NCBI RefSeq assembly: GCF_038784515.1
Contig: NZ_CP152376.1
Span: 3,100,001-3,164,000, forward strand
Direction: 5' to 3'
DNA length: 64,000 bases
DNA from: Rhodoferax sp. GW822-FHT02A01
GTDB taxonomy: Bacteria > Pseudomonadota > Gammaproteobacteria > Burkholderiales > Burkholderiaceae_C
Shown here: piece by piece, positions 47,911 through 56,183 of the stretch
Position numbering within the stretch: the stretch's first letter is position 1
Layout of the letters: the number at the start of each line of letters is the position of its first letter
Made by a program: the position numbers and the translations under genes
Notes under the pieces: model-generated
The model's database searches: none
Seen by the model: the letters and a program-made list of their open reading frames with translations, nothing else
Told to the model about the DNA's origin: nothing

Positions 47911-49890
47911 ATGAAAATAAAAAAGATCGCGGTAACGAACGTGCGCAGCTTTCTTGAACGCCAAGAATTACTGCTCGACGGCGACATTTCGATAATCATC
48001 GGCCCCAATGGCGGAGGCAAGACCAACTTACTTGACACCGTAGTGATCTCACTGAGAAAAAGCCTTTTCGCATCGACATATCCGGTGCAGATGCAAGGCT
48101 CAGCCGATCAGGAACTTCAGTATGAGTTTAGGGCGAACGACCAACTCAACCAGTTGGTACTTGACAAGCATTCCGGCGCCCTTGATTCCACACAACTTGT
48201 TGAAATCGAGATTGAGGTGACTCAACCTGACATCGATAACATGAAGGCGATGCAGAAGGATGCTGAAGCACTTATTAAGATTGCTTCTAGGCGCTATAGA
48301 AATCTTAATTTGCAAGAGGCGTTGAGTTGGAACTTGGAATCTTTACCTATCGGCACTTTGGTAAGGTACCAGCTCCAGAACAATGCAATCACGCACGACA
48401 ACTCGCACCACGCGACATTCTTTCTGCAGTACCTAAGAATGTATGAAATGGATAAGCGAGTCCGCGAGGATTTTAACTATGACCAGTTATCGCTGCCAGT
48501 ATTGTATCTTCCCGTTACTCGGGCCGCCTCCGGCTTTCAATCGAACATCGGCCTTTCTGGCTACAACGAATTCGAAACAAAAAGATCGCTCGATGCTACA
48601 AGTTCCAGGTCCGGCGGAAATTATGTGCAGTTGGCGATCGGCCGGCTAGCCAAAAAGTACCGCCTTTTGCTCGAAGAAGATAAAGGTAAGGCGCAAACCG
48701 AATTCGCAAGCGACGCGAACATGCAACAACTGACCGAAATTCTCAAGGGACTCGGCTATGAGTGGAAGTTGGAGACGATCAATCCAATGACCAATGAGTA
48801 CAGCATTCGACTCAGCAAACAGGGGACTTCATTCCTAGTGAATGCGGCCTCCTCCGGTGAGCGCGAACTACTCACGTACCTATTTGTTATTTTCGGCCTC
48901 AATGTTCGCGACGCATTGGTAGTCGTTGATGAGCCGGAACTTCACTTGCATCCTAAATGGCAGAGAACCTTGCTTTCCATTTTTGTCAAGCTCTCTAAGG
49001 CTACTGGAAACCAATTTCTTATTGCTACTCATTCGCCCACCTTTATATCACCCCAGTCAATCCAGTATGTATCAAGAGTATCCTCTGTAAAACAAAAGAG
49101 TCAGATTCGTCGACTTAATAGTGGCACTCTGCCGGACGCAAAACACCTCTTGAACATTATCAACAGTCAAAACAACGAGCGGCTTTTCTTTGCGGACGCC
49201 GTAGTGCTGGTTGAAGGCATCTCCGACAGGCTTGTATTCCAACGTATGCTGGAGGTTCGTTCTGTGGGGAGAGCGGCAAAGCCAGTAATTGAGGTTGTGG
49301 AGGTCGGAGGAAAGGGCTTCTTCGGAGCCTATAGAAAGTTGCTTGACGCCTGCAAAATTCCATTCTCCATAATCGCAGATCGAGACTATATAGAGCAGAT
49401 TGGCACTGAAAAGCTGAAGATCCTCTTTAGGCTAAATTCAAAAGAAATCAAGGAAGATGTTTTGGAGAATATCAAAAGCATTGATGCGTCGACACTCGTC
49501 AGCGCAGTCGATGCAGCTCTCGCCAGTGGCAACTGGGATAGTTCGCGCGATATATGGGGATATATTAAATCCAAACGGCGAAAGCTCCGGGATGATTTAA
49601 GCCCTGCTGAGAAGAAGGAACTTGACGCCTTTATTGATGAGGTCGCGGCTACCGGGACTTACCTGCTGCGACAGGGCGCGATAGAGGCGTACCTACCGAT
49701 TGGGCATAAAAGCAAGGACTTAGAAAAAGTAATTAATCTCTGCGCAGAAGACGATTTTTTCAACGCATTGCCCGCAGAGCATCGCGGCGAACTAGAGGTG
49801 ATTTGTGATTCAATTTGGATGGCACACAGCCCCAACGTTGCCGCCTCTCAGGTTGCCACAGTTGAACCGGATGAAGCTGCACCCGCGTAA
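47911..49890 (+). CDS. OLD-family ATPase/TOPRIM nuclease
   Basis: A 659-residue protein of the OLD (overcoming lysogenisation defect) family. The N-terminal ATPase has Walker A GPNGGGKTN at 31-39, a signature SSGERELLTYL near 310 and Walker B VVVDEPELHLHP near 336. The C-terminal TOPRIM nuclease domain shows VVLVEGISDRLVF near 431 (metal-binding glutamate) and the aspartates of IIADRDY near 487. OLD proteins act as antiphage nucleases, alone (P2 Old) or with a UvrD-like helicase (Gabija). No helicase gene follows, so this would be a class 1 stand-alone form. GAAGG precedes the ATG. Confidence 0.85.
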   Translation: MKIKKIAVTNVRSFLERQELLLDGDISIIIGPNGGGKTNLLDTVVISLRKSLFASTYPVQMQGSADQELQYEFRANDQLNQLVLDKHSGALDSTQLVEIEIEVTQPDIDNMKAMQKDAEALIKIASRRYRNLNLQEALSWNLESLPIGTLVRYQLQNNAITHDNSHHATFFLQYLRMYEMDKRVREDFNYDQLSLPVLYLPVTRAASGFQSNIGLSGYNEFETKRSLDATSSRSGGNYVQLAIGRLAKKYRLLLEEDKGKAQTEFASDANMQQLTEILKGLGYEWKLETINPMTNEYSIRLSKQGTSFLVNAASSGERELLTYLFVIFGLNVRDALVVVDEPELHLHPKWQRTLLSIFVKLSKATGNQFLIATHSPTFISPQSIQYVSRVSSVKQKSQIRRLNSGTLPDAKHLLNIINSQNNERLFFADAVVLVEGISDRLVFQRMLEVRSVGRAAKPVIEVVEVGGKGFFGAYRKLLDACKIPFSIIADRDYIEQIGTEKLKILFRLNSKEIKEDVLENIKSIDASTLVSAVDAALASGNWDSSRDIWGYIKSKRRKLRDDLSPAEKKELDAFIDEVAATGTYLLRQGAIEAYLPIGHKSKDLEKVINLCAEDDFFNALPAEHRGELEVICDSIWMAHSPNVAASQVATVEPDEAAPA

Positions 49891-50405
49891 TGCGCTGGTT
49901 ACTCGATTTCCGCTTTGCGGCGGGACCTGTTGATCGATCGCGCCGGTCCCGGAAGGCCGCTTTCTATCTTCGAATCCGAACGCTCGAATGTCACTGGTGG
50001 GTCGGTTGTGTGAATTGGATGATGAACAACGACCGTCCGCAACCAGCCCACCACTGCCCAACGTCAGGTTGATGGCCGGCAATTCCAGTGAAATCACCCG
50101 GATGGGGGATGTTCACCGTTGCCCATGGCTGTCAAGATTGCCGGGCGGATTCAACCGGTCGATTCAGCCAACTTGTTGCATCGACCGGTTGAATCCGCCG
50201 GCGCTGCCCATCAATTGAAATTGGGCCTAAAGCGATCGGGCCCGCGCTAATTCAAATCCGGGACGTCGTATCCACCGGTAGCTTCCAAGGGGTAGAAATT
50301 GGCGCTTATGAATGTCCGCCGCCGATAGCGGCTGGATAAGCTGAGCCAGCACGGTGGTCAGCTCGGCCAATGACGGTTAATTGCCACCGGCGCATGCAAC
50401 AAATA
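49891..50405. other. Gene-free stretch with inverted repeat
   Basis: No supported gene is seen here. The main feature is the 20-base inverted repeat at 50144-50199, listed separately. Short open frames in this stretch lack ribosome sites and have no recognisable protein pattern. Confidence 0.5.
50144..50199. repeat. 20-base perfect inverted repeat, IS30-end-like
   Basis: GGCGGATTCAACCGGTCGAT (50144-50163) is exactly inverted at 50180-50199 with 16 bases between. GATTCAA-x-x-GGTC resembles the terminal repeats of IS30-family elements, here inward-facing and almost touching. That looks like an element whose interior has been lost. A regulatory hairpin is the alternative. Confidence 0.45.
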
Positions 50406-50785
50406 TGCGCCGAAGAACTACCGCAGGGGCAGCACGCATTGCCTGTCCGCGCTTGCGCCTGCCCATTCAACCTTCCCCTTGCCGACGCAAATACCGCGTG
50501 GGCCTGGCCAGACCATCCGGGCCCGGCCGCGCCAATCAAAAACCACCGCTGCGCGGTCTATCGCTGGCCTGGTGCTGTCCGGCCGACTCGGATCTGTGCG
50601 CATTCCGCGCAAGAGCGTGCTCGCCGCACGGCGTTATTGCTTCGAGCTGGGTGCCCGTCTTGTTTTCTTACCTTAGTTCGCCATCATTACGGTGAACCTT
50701 AGCAGGTACAGCCAGTGACCGCCGTCCCCTAGATCGCGGCTTGCGCCGCTGGGATGGCTTCAAGGGCCTTTCGCGGCATAAAGCC
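50406..50785 (+). repeat. Long degenerate direct repeat, copy B
   Basis: Same-strand partner of 43837-44276, with many identical blocks of 15-40 bases. It runs without interruption into the CTCAAGATTGAGGTGGACCG block at 50786-50833, and the resemblance to copy A ends near GATTGCTAG at about 50890. The two copies frame 6 kb of cargo with the OLD-like gene. Confidence 0.8.
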
Positions 50786-51145
50786 CTCAAGATTGAGGTG
50801 GACCGTCTTGAGAAAATTGCGCGCCCGGATGGGAGAGGAAACGCTGACTTGCAACTTGGCTAGGCCTAGTCGATCGGCTGATTGCTAGTCTATCCGTTCC
50901 ATCTAAGACATCGTTCCTGCATGTTCCGATCTGACAGCGAATCCTATTGAACCGCGCTCAGTCGAGCAACGCTCGATAGTGGACAAGGGCCGTAGCGTTG
51001 CTTTTGACAATTCGTATCGCTGGATACCAACGGAAAACGAACCCTCGCGTCGATGCAGATGGCGCTGGAGCAGCGGGATCGTTGCAATGGCTATTGGCTC
51101 TAGGTGAGAGTTGTAGGTTTAATCAAAAATGAGTAAGCTTCGTAC

Positions 51146-51349
51146 ATGGTTACCATGACTCACAAGCACACTGCAGAACAAACTACCGACCGACTCACGT
51201 CGGTGGAGGCGCGTGCTCGTCGTAGTCGACTAACCGAATCCTTTGCCCGCGGTGCCCAAACATTGGAAGAGGCAACCGCTAGCGCTCTCGCCATGACTGC
51301 GGCGATGGAGCGCAAGGGCTTGTTATTGCGCGCCCCGTCCTCTCGGTGA
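51146..51349 (+). CDS. Small hypothetical protein
   Basis: A 67-residue, mainly helical hydrophilic protein with no recognised family. An inner ATG at 51155 is an alternative start. A small palindrome, CATGGTTACCATG, overlaps the first ATG. The frame ends at GTGA, which may start a second short frame (51346-51558) of 70 codons for which I have no further evidence. Confidence 0.35.
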   Translation: MVTMTHKHTAEQTTDRLTSVEARARRSRLTESFARGAQTLEEATASALAMTAAMERKGLLLRAPSSR

Positions 51350-51558
51350 GCACACCGCAAATCGCGGTCCACTTTTGTCCTAAGATCGTTCAAAAAATTG
51401 GTGCTGGTGCAACGGTGGATTGGGCTTTCGCGTTACGTGACTGGCATCATAAGGGCGATCCGTACCGCAGCAGTGCACGCCTGACGCTCGATATGCCGCG
51501 ATCGTTCAGATGGCACTCGCGCAGGGCGCGAAACCAGGCGGGAAGCGCCGTCTATTGA
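51346..51558 (+). CDS. Possible small hypothetical protein
   Basis: A 70-codon frame beginning with GTG that overlaps the preceding stop (GTGA). The first 50 residues (STPQIAVHFCPKIVQKIGAG and on) are protein-like; the tail is Arg/Ser-rich and looks out of frame. It might be the broken start of a longer gene cut by a rearrangement near 51.55 kb, next to the end of virB5. Confidence 0.25.
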   Translation: MSTPQIAVHFCPKIVQKIGAGATVDWAFALRDWHHKGDPYRSSARLTLDMPRSFRWHSRRARNQAGSAVY

Positions 51559-51596
51559 TGACCAGATGGACCAGGTCACGCAGGGCGTGGCCATTC

Positions 51597-52304
51597 CTAG
51601 TATTTTGGTGAAACCCAGGCGGTACCAGAGTTCTTCTTATATGTGTAGTCCTTCATATCCTGTTCGCGCTTCTGTTGGGCGATCAGTTTGTCCTCAGCAT
51701 CGGCCATCATTTTGAACATGGTCAGCTTGGTCTGCTCATTCTGGATCGTGGCTTGCTCCGCTTGCATCCGCACTTGCAGATCTTGGATCTGCTTTGTGTC
51801 GGTCGCGTTATCGATTTGGCCCATGAGGGCCTGGATATTGTCGAGACGCAACTGCGCCGCAGCATAGGCATCATTCGCAAATGCCTTGTCCTGCGCACTC
51901 TTGTTTAGATCGCGATTGCAACGGGCTATTGCGTCAGCAGAGCCGATGAGGCATTGGTAGACGGCATTCGCGTCCCTGATGGCCTTGGCTGATCCAGTAA
52001 GGCCGGCATAGCCGCCTGATTGAATCGCGCTATAGACCTGTTGCCAGTTGGCGGGCAGTGTGTTTTTTAGAGCCGGATTGTTCAACAACTGGCCAATGCC
52101 TCTGGTTCCATTCATGGAGCTAAAGAGCTGCTGCTGCTGCGTGAGCTGGTCCTTCATCCCTTGGATCTGCTGACCCCAGGACGCGACTTGCTGGATCTGC
52201 TGTGCCAGGCTGGCAGCATCCGTTACCGGAATTTGGGCATGCGCCTGATCAAAGGTAGCCGCGAAGAAGAATCCGATTGCGATGATGCGAGTGAGCTTGA
52301 TCAT
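51597..52304 (-). CDS. virB5: VirB5-family type IV secretion protein
   Basis: A 235-residue exported protein with signal peptide ending THAQA-like FDQAHAQ near residue 24. The mature protein is almost wholly alpha-helical and Gln/Ala-rich (SLAQQIQQVASWGQQIQGMK), the pattern of VirB5/TraC minor pilins that sit at the T-pilus tip. A conserved cysteine pair (CLIGSADAIARC) is present. The last 30 residues (QQKREQDMKDYTYKKNSGTA, WVSP) closely resemble the C terminus of the lipoprotein encoded two genes upstream. Its start overlaps the vbhA-like stop (ATGA). Confidence 0.8.
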   Translation of the reverse strand: MIKLTRIIAIGFFFAATFDQAHAQIPVTDAASLAQQIQQVASWGQQIQGMKDQLTQQQQLFSSMNGTRGIGQLLNNPALKNTLPANWQQVYSAIQSGGYAGLTGSAKAIRDANAVYQCLIGSADAIARCNRDLNKSAQDKAFANDAYAAAQLRLDNIQALMGQIDNATDTKQIQDLQVRMQAEQATIQNEQTKLTMFKMMADAEDKLIAQQKREQDMKDYTYKKNSGTAWVSPKY

Positions 52305-52492
52305 GATGGATCCCCCTTTCTAACTTGGGTGGCAAAGTTATTGGCGTGTCGCAGAAGGTCATCCAGACTGGCCGTACCTTCGATGTACTTGGCTTGGATC
52401 TCCAGGTCTTGAGCATCTGGTTTTAGCCCTTCCAGAGCTTGATTTGCGTTGGCCTGGCGTACATGCTCGGCCCGTTCGGTCATTGTCGTCAT
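52301..52492 (-). CDS. VbhA-like antitoxin, no toxin beside it
   Basis: A 63-residue protein with the small helical VbhA fold pattern: RQANANQALEGLKPDAQDLE followed by KYIEGTASLDDLL. In Bartonella, VbhA neutralises the Fic AMP-transferase VbhT, and the inhibitory helix carries an S/T-x-x-x-E/D-G-N motif. That motif is not obvious here, so it may be only the fold. It overlaps virB6 upstream and virB5 downstream by four bases each, so it belongs to the secretion operon. No Fic gene is in the window. Confidence 0.6.
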   Translation of the reverse strand: MTTMTERAEHVRQANANQALEGLKPDAQDLEIQAKYIEGTASLDDLLRHANNFATQVRKGDPS

Positions 52493-53574
52493 TTACGTTT
52501 CCTATCCATTGCATTCATAGTTGCCCGCCTGTAGGCGGGAACACTTGAGGATCCAGCGCTGCCACTGGAAATATCGCCGCCGTTGCTGCGGCCACCGCCG
52601 GCAGTGGACTGGTTTTCAATATCACCGCCACTGGAACCGCGACTGGATGAATCCCCATTTCGACTGTTACTGCCGCCTCCAATCAGCTTCTGTGCTGCAC
52701 CAAGTGCCATTTGCCCCAGTCCTCCGCTCGATATAGATGCTCCACCACCTAGACCAGATGCAATGTGTGGGACTTGAGTCATGACGCCAATCAATACGCC
52801 GTAAAGAGTAACCAGGCTGAAGGCATCTGCGAGTGCATTGGATTCACCGGAATTGAATGAATCCATCGTGTGCACCAGGTAAGAATCACAAATCGAAATT
52901 GCCAATCCAATCATGGCCGCGTACAGACCCACCAAAAGCGCGTAATTCACAACCTTGCCCAACCAGGCTTCAAAGAATTTGGCCGTTACAGGAAATGCGA
53001 GAGCTGCAATAAACAGCGGCCCTATGCCAAGAACAAATGCCATCGCGACCTTAGTGATCAGCACAAATACGCCACTAACAATCAAAATTGCAACGTTCGC
53101 CGCGAATACGATCACCCCTGCAAGTAGATCCAAATATCCTCCCATTGGGAGTTTGGTCATGCCTGCACCGATGATGGCGAAGGCTAATTGCGATCCTTTT
53201 TCGCTAAAGTCATCGAGAATCTGCATGAAGCCGCCGTTTCCAACGGCCGATGTGGCACCGGAAGCGCTCGACATGATCGCCACAATCCCATCTTGAAATC
53301 CATAAACAGCAGTGATGATTTCGCTTTGATAGATGCCGCCACCCAGCGCGATGGCCATAATCATGGAAAATTTCAGCGTCTTTTGAAGGAATACTGAAAC
53401 TGGATCATTGACTTGATTCCACATGACACTGTAGCCATAGAGGATGACCCAAAGTGTGATTCCAGATGCCATTAGTGGCACTAACGCAATAGACATCTTG
53501 GCGGAGACGGTGTTCACATACGTCGCAAGAAAACTATCAATGGATGCGCCTATGCCAACGAATATGCTGTTCAT
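52489..53574 (-). CDS. virB6: VirB6/TrbL-family type IV secretion membrane protein
   Basis: A 361-residue polytopic inner-membrane protein. Hydrophobic helices lie at about 28-50, 70-90, 150-200 (two or three) and 215-265, with a conserved Trp/Tyr-rich first half (TLWVILYGYSVMW). The tail after residue 290 is Gly/Ser/Asn-rich and disordered, a feature of VirB6/TrbL. VirB6 forms part of the channel for DNA at the base of the T4SS. The ATG at 53574 (MNSIFVGIG) is the start; a longer upstream frame overlaps the lipoprotein gene. Confidence 0.82.
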   Translation of the reverse strand: MNSIFVGIGASIDSFLATYVNTVSAKMSIALVPLMASGITLWVILYGYSVMWNQVNDPVSVFLQKTLKFSMIMAIALGGGIYQSEIITAVYGFQDGIVAIMSSASGATSAVGNGGFMQILDDFSEKGSQLAFAIIGAGMTKLPMGGYLDLLAGVIVFAANVAILIVSGVFVLITKVAMAFVLGIGPLFIAALAFPVTAKFFEAWLGKVVNYALLVGLYAAMIGLAISICDSYLVHTMDSFNSGESNALADAFSLVTLYGVLIGVMTQVPHIASGLGGGASISSGGLGQMALGAAQKLIGGGSNSRNGDSSSRGSSGGDIENQSTAGGGRSNGGDISSGSAGSSSVPAYRRATMNAMDRKRK

Positions 53575-53768
53575 GGTTTCGCATCCTTGCCGTTCTTTGG
53601 AGCACCGAGATTGGGTGGAATCCAAGTGCTGCCGGCGCTCTTCCTGTTGGAGTAGTCCTTGATGTCTTGTTGGTGCTTTTGTTCAGCGATTTTTTCCTCT
53701 TCGCTTTTGCAGCCACCGAATGCAATTGTGATCATGGCAATGCTCAGGAGTGTGAGTAGGGATTTCAT
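53571..53768 (-). CDS. Small lipoprotein of the T4SS (entry-exclusion or VirB7-like)
   Basis: A 65-residue lipoprotein: signal MKSLLTLLSIAMITIAFGGC with lipobox cysteine at 20, then a short charged mature part. The mature sequence EQKHQQDIKDYSNRKSAGST, WIPP repeats almost residue for residue the end of VirB5. By position before virB6 it matches Eex of IncN plasmids or a VirB7-type lipoprotein, and I cannot separate the two. Its stop overlaps the virB6 start and its ATG overlaps the upstream stop. Confidence 0.6.
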   Translation of the reverse strand: MKSLLTLLSIAMITIAFGGCKSEEEKIAEQKHQQDIKDYSNRKSAGSTWIPPNLGAPKNGKDAKP

Positions 53769-54106
53769 TACTTCACCTTTCCTTCCGATTTGGAAATCTT
53801 CTGGCGGTACTTGGTCCACATGGCAAGCATCGCGGTCCAGCCACACACGATCCCAATGGTTGGCAACGTGTATTCCTGTGGGCCATTTGGCTCAATGGAC
53901 CAAAAAAATAAATGAGATGCAAACACAACGCACGCAAACGAATCGAAGAAAAATCGAATGAATGTGTAAGAAGCCGACAAGAGGTATGCATTCCAACGCT
54001 GCTCCTTTAACGCGTCTACGTAGGGAGTAACCAGGCTACTCAAACAAATAACTTGAATGGTCAGCAAAGCCAAGTGAAATAGCAAGATGATGGATTGATC
54101 AGCCAT
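53768..54106 (-). CDS. Small polytopic membrane protein of the T4SS operon
   Basis: A 112-residue protein (start at MADQSIIL) with about four hydrophobic helices and a basic C terminus (KYRQKISKSEGKVK). It is the first gene of the leftward operon ending in virB5, with overlapping stop and start to the lipoprotein gene. No family is recognised. It could be involved in entry exclusion or pilus assembly, by association only. Confidence 0.5.
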   Translation of the reverse strand: MADQSIILLFHLALLTIQVICLSSLVTPYVDALKEQRWNAYLLSASYTFIRFFFDSFACVVFASHLFFWSIEPNGPQEYTLPTIGIVCGWTAMLAMWTKYRQKISKSEGKVK

Positions 54107-54316
54107 AGAAATAGCTCGCAATTGAAAACTGAAAATAGATCACTATGCACGAAGAAGCGAACTTGATAAGAAGCGCACCGTGGCAGGCCGGTGTTTGTTG
54201 GCCTCAAAAATCCAGCTTGAAAAAAATAGGCTTCTGGAGCCCAGACCGTCGCACACGTCTAGGTGGGACTGAGTTTCACAGTAGCCAATTGCGATTGGAA
54301 AGTCAACCATGATGAT

Positions 54317-54751
54317 CTATTTGAGAAGTAAAAATGCGACTAAAACAAATAGAGAACTGAACATGCTGGCGCCAAAACAAAGTGCCACTGTTCGCCAGGC
54401 ACCTGCTTGCAGCAGTGCAATGACTTCCCCCGGAATATCAGCCATTGCTCTCATGACAGTTTCATCAATTTCGTGCTTTGCCGCAGCTGCGGCATCAGCC
54501 CTGGCTTTTGCGGCTTCGGTGCGGATCTGAGTTATGGCATCGCGAACAATCAGCATGGTCTGGTTTTTCAAAGTACCTTCGTACATTGAGCCTGCTTTGA
54601 CCAGCATCCCCACACTTTGAGTAAGCCGGCTATCGACATCATCAAGGAAGCCTGGCATGGCTTCATTGAGTGCTGCCAATTGATCATGCAATTTTCCAAT
54701 GTCGCCTAGCATTTCGGCGACAAGCATATCTAGAGCAGTGTTCCCGACCAT
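54317..54751 (-). CDS. stbC: StbC-like protein, membrane-anchored coiled coil
   Basis: A 144-residue protein with an N-terminal helical coiled-coil region (about 1-110, Ala-rich) and a C-terminal hydrophobic segment (about 113-142) that would anchor it in the membrane. It is the third gene of an operon whose first two encode StbA-like and ParA/StbB-like proteins. In R388 the stbABC operon occupies the same place beside oriT. The name is therefore mostly positional. Confidence 0.5.
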   Translation of the reverse strand: MVGNTALDMLVAEMLGDIGKLHDQLAALNEAMPGFLDDVDSRLTQSVGMLVKAGSMYEGTLKNQTMLIVRDAITQIRTEAAKARADAAAAAKHEIDETVMRAMADIPGEVIALLQAGAWRTVALCFGASMFSSLFVLVAFLLLK

Positions 54752-54759
54752 ATCGGAAC

Positions 54760-55455
54760 CTACTTAAGCAAGGCTTTGAAAACCGTATCCAACTCTTCCG
54801 TGACGCCCGCAGCAAGGCGCTTAACGCCTATCAGGCGACTGATGCGGAGCTTTTCGTCTGAGTCGGTTGCAGCTTTCAGCTGCTCCTTCAAATCGGTCGA
54901 GTCATTCAAAATGTCTGAAATACCTTGCTCAGTACCTTTGAGCTTTCCATAAATTTCATTAACATGAATCACTGCATTCGGCTTCAGCGTGAAGCTACGT
55001 GCGCTTGCGTGATATTCGAAGAGACCAGAGAAGATACGTTCAGGCGTCTCGTTCAATTCGACCATGTTGAACACCAGAAGAATTTTCTTTGCCGGGATAC
55101 CAATTTCGGTGAGTGCGTGAATGGTCGAAATTGTGTCGCGCTGCTGCTTGGCTTTTGACACCGTTGGGATCACGTAGTAATCGAAGTCTTCATGGCTTCC
55201 ACGGTACTGCTTCATCAAATTAATGAAATCCTCTACGTTGGAGGCGCCAATGTCCACTACTGCATCGCCCATCAATGCAAGTGCTTCCAACAATTCACCG
55301 AATTGTTTGCCACGTATTGCTTCGTCTTGAGAGCCGTCGGAATTTATGCTTTCGACGGCGATCAATTGCGCGTTCTTTAGGCGAGGGGCGAGTAGGTGAC
55401 GGGCTACGGTGGATTTCCCAACATTGCCGGAGAAATTGATTACTGCAAGTTTCAT
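54760..55455 (-). CDS. stbB: ParA/StbB-like ATPase
   Basis: A 231-residue P-loop ATPase with a deviant Walker A, FSGNVGKSTVARHLL, at residues 8-22, a motif VVDIGASNVEDF near 88 and YYVIPTVSKAKQQRDT near 112. It is shorter and more divergent than chromosomal ParA and matches the plasmid StbB group. In R388, StbB is needed for conjugation and opposes StbA in plasmid positioning. The gene starts two bases after the StbA-like stop. Confidence 0.7.
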   Translation of the reverse strand: MKLAVINFSGNVGKSTVARHLLAPRLKNAQLIAVESINSDGSQDEAIRGKQFGELLEALALMGDAVVDIGASNVEDFINLMKQYRGSHEDFDYYVIPTVSKAKQQRDTISTIHALTEIGIPAKKILLVFNMVELNETPERIFSGLFEYHASARSFTLKPNAVIHVNEIYGKLKGTEQGISDILNDSTDLKEQLKAATDSDEKLRISRLIGVKRLAAGVTEELDTVFKALLK

Positions 55456-55457
55456 AT

Positions 55458-55991
55458 TCAGGTGTCCTTTTTTATGCGCTTTAAAAGTGGATTTGCCGGA
55501 GCATCGGGGATGAAATGATTCCCAAGACGTTCCCGCTTTTGCTTTTCATCTAGGTCAGCGAAGTCGTCTGATAACAGGCGGGTCCTCTCTTGGGAGGCAG
55601 AAAAGCCGATGGGCGTGACAGGGAGATTGAGCAGAGAGGGTTGATTGACTCCTTTGTTGGTGCTAAGGCCTTCGGCTGGAAAAGCTGGCGTATCGGTAGT
55701 TTTCTCGCGCTTTGTTCTGTGCCGCTCACGGATCCGGTAAAGCATCATTTCGAACGTCTTAAGCGTCAGGGCAAAGCCTTGGTTATTGAGGGTTTCAACA
55801 ATCCTGGCGTTTCTGACCCCCGCTCTTTGTGCATCCTCAATCTGTGGCAAGACCTGTTGCAACTGAGCGGTCTTGGAGCGGCACTCCATCTCATGAGTTA
55901 GAGCAAGCAACGCGTCTTGAACTGATTTCTTATCCATATGTAGTGAATGGCGATAGCGACTGAGTGTTTTCTGAGAGGACTTGTTGTGCAT
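55458..55991 (-). CDS. stbA: StbA-like DNA-binding stability protein
   Basis: A 177-residue basic protein. Residues about 20-90 (MDKKSVQDALLALTHEMECR, then AGVRNARIVETLNNQGFALT and LKTFEMMLYRIRERH) look like a helix-turn-helix domain of the KfrB/StbA sort found in plasmid proteins. The second half is low in structure and Pro-rich. StbA of R388 binds repeats next to oriT and keeps copies segregated. GGAAG precedes the ATG at 55991; an inner ATG at 55937 lacks a site. It heads a leftward operon divergent from mobC. Confidence 0.6.
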   Translation of the reverse strand: MHNKSSQKTLSRYRHSLHMDKKSVQDALLALTHEMECRSKTAQLQQVLPQIEDAQRAGVRNARIVETLNNQGFALTLKTFEMMLYRIRERHRTKREKTTDTPAFPAEGLSTNKGVNQPSLLNLPVTPIGFSASQERTRLLSDDFADLDEKQKRERLGNHFIPDAPANPLLKRIKKDT

Positions 55992-56013
55992 TCCATCTTC
56001 CAGTTGCCTCCAT

Positions 56014-56053
56014 TTGCAATATTGTAATAGAATTCTGTATAACAGGTACAGAA
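56014..56053 (+). promoter_or_regulatory. Promoter with shared inverted-repeat operator, stb/mob region
   Basis: TTGCAA (56014-56019) and TATAAC (56038-56043) are 18 bases apart and read toward mobC. The inverted repeat TTCTGTA (56033-56039), seven bases, TACAGAA (56047-56053) covers the -10 box. The same half-sites with the same spacing overlap the rep promoter at 42157-42177. Confidence 0.6.
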
Positions 56054-56183
56054 AAAGTGGATATGCAATTGTTGTGCGGATGTGGTGAAAGTGTTGTGTG
56101 CTTCGCTGAAGAAGATGCTTTTCAGGAGCCCATAGGCACGTCCGCTATGTGTGCCTCGCTACGCGAGTCCCTCATAGCCGTGC

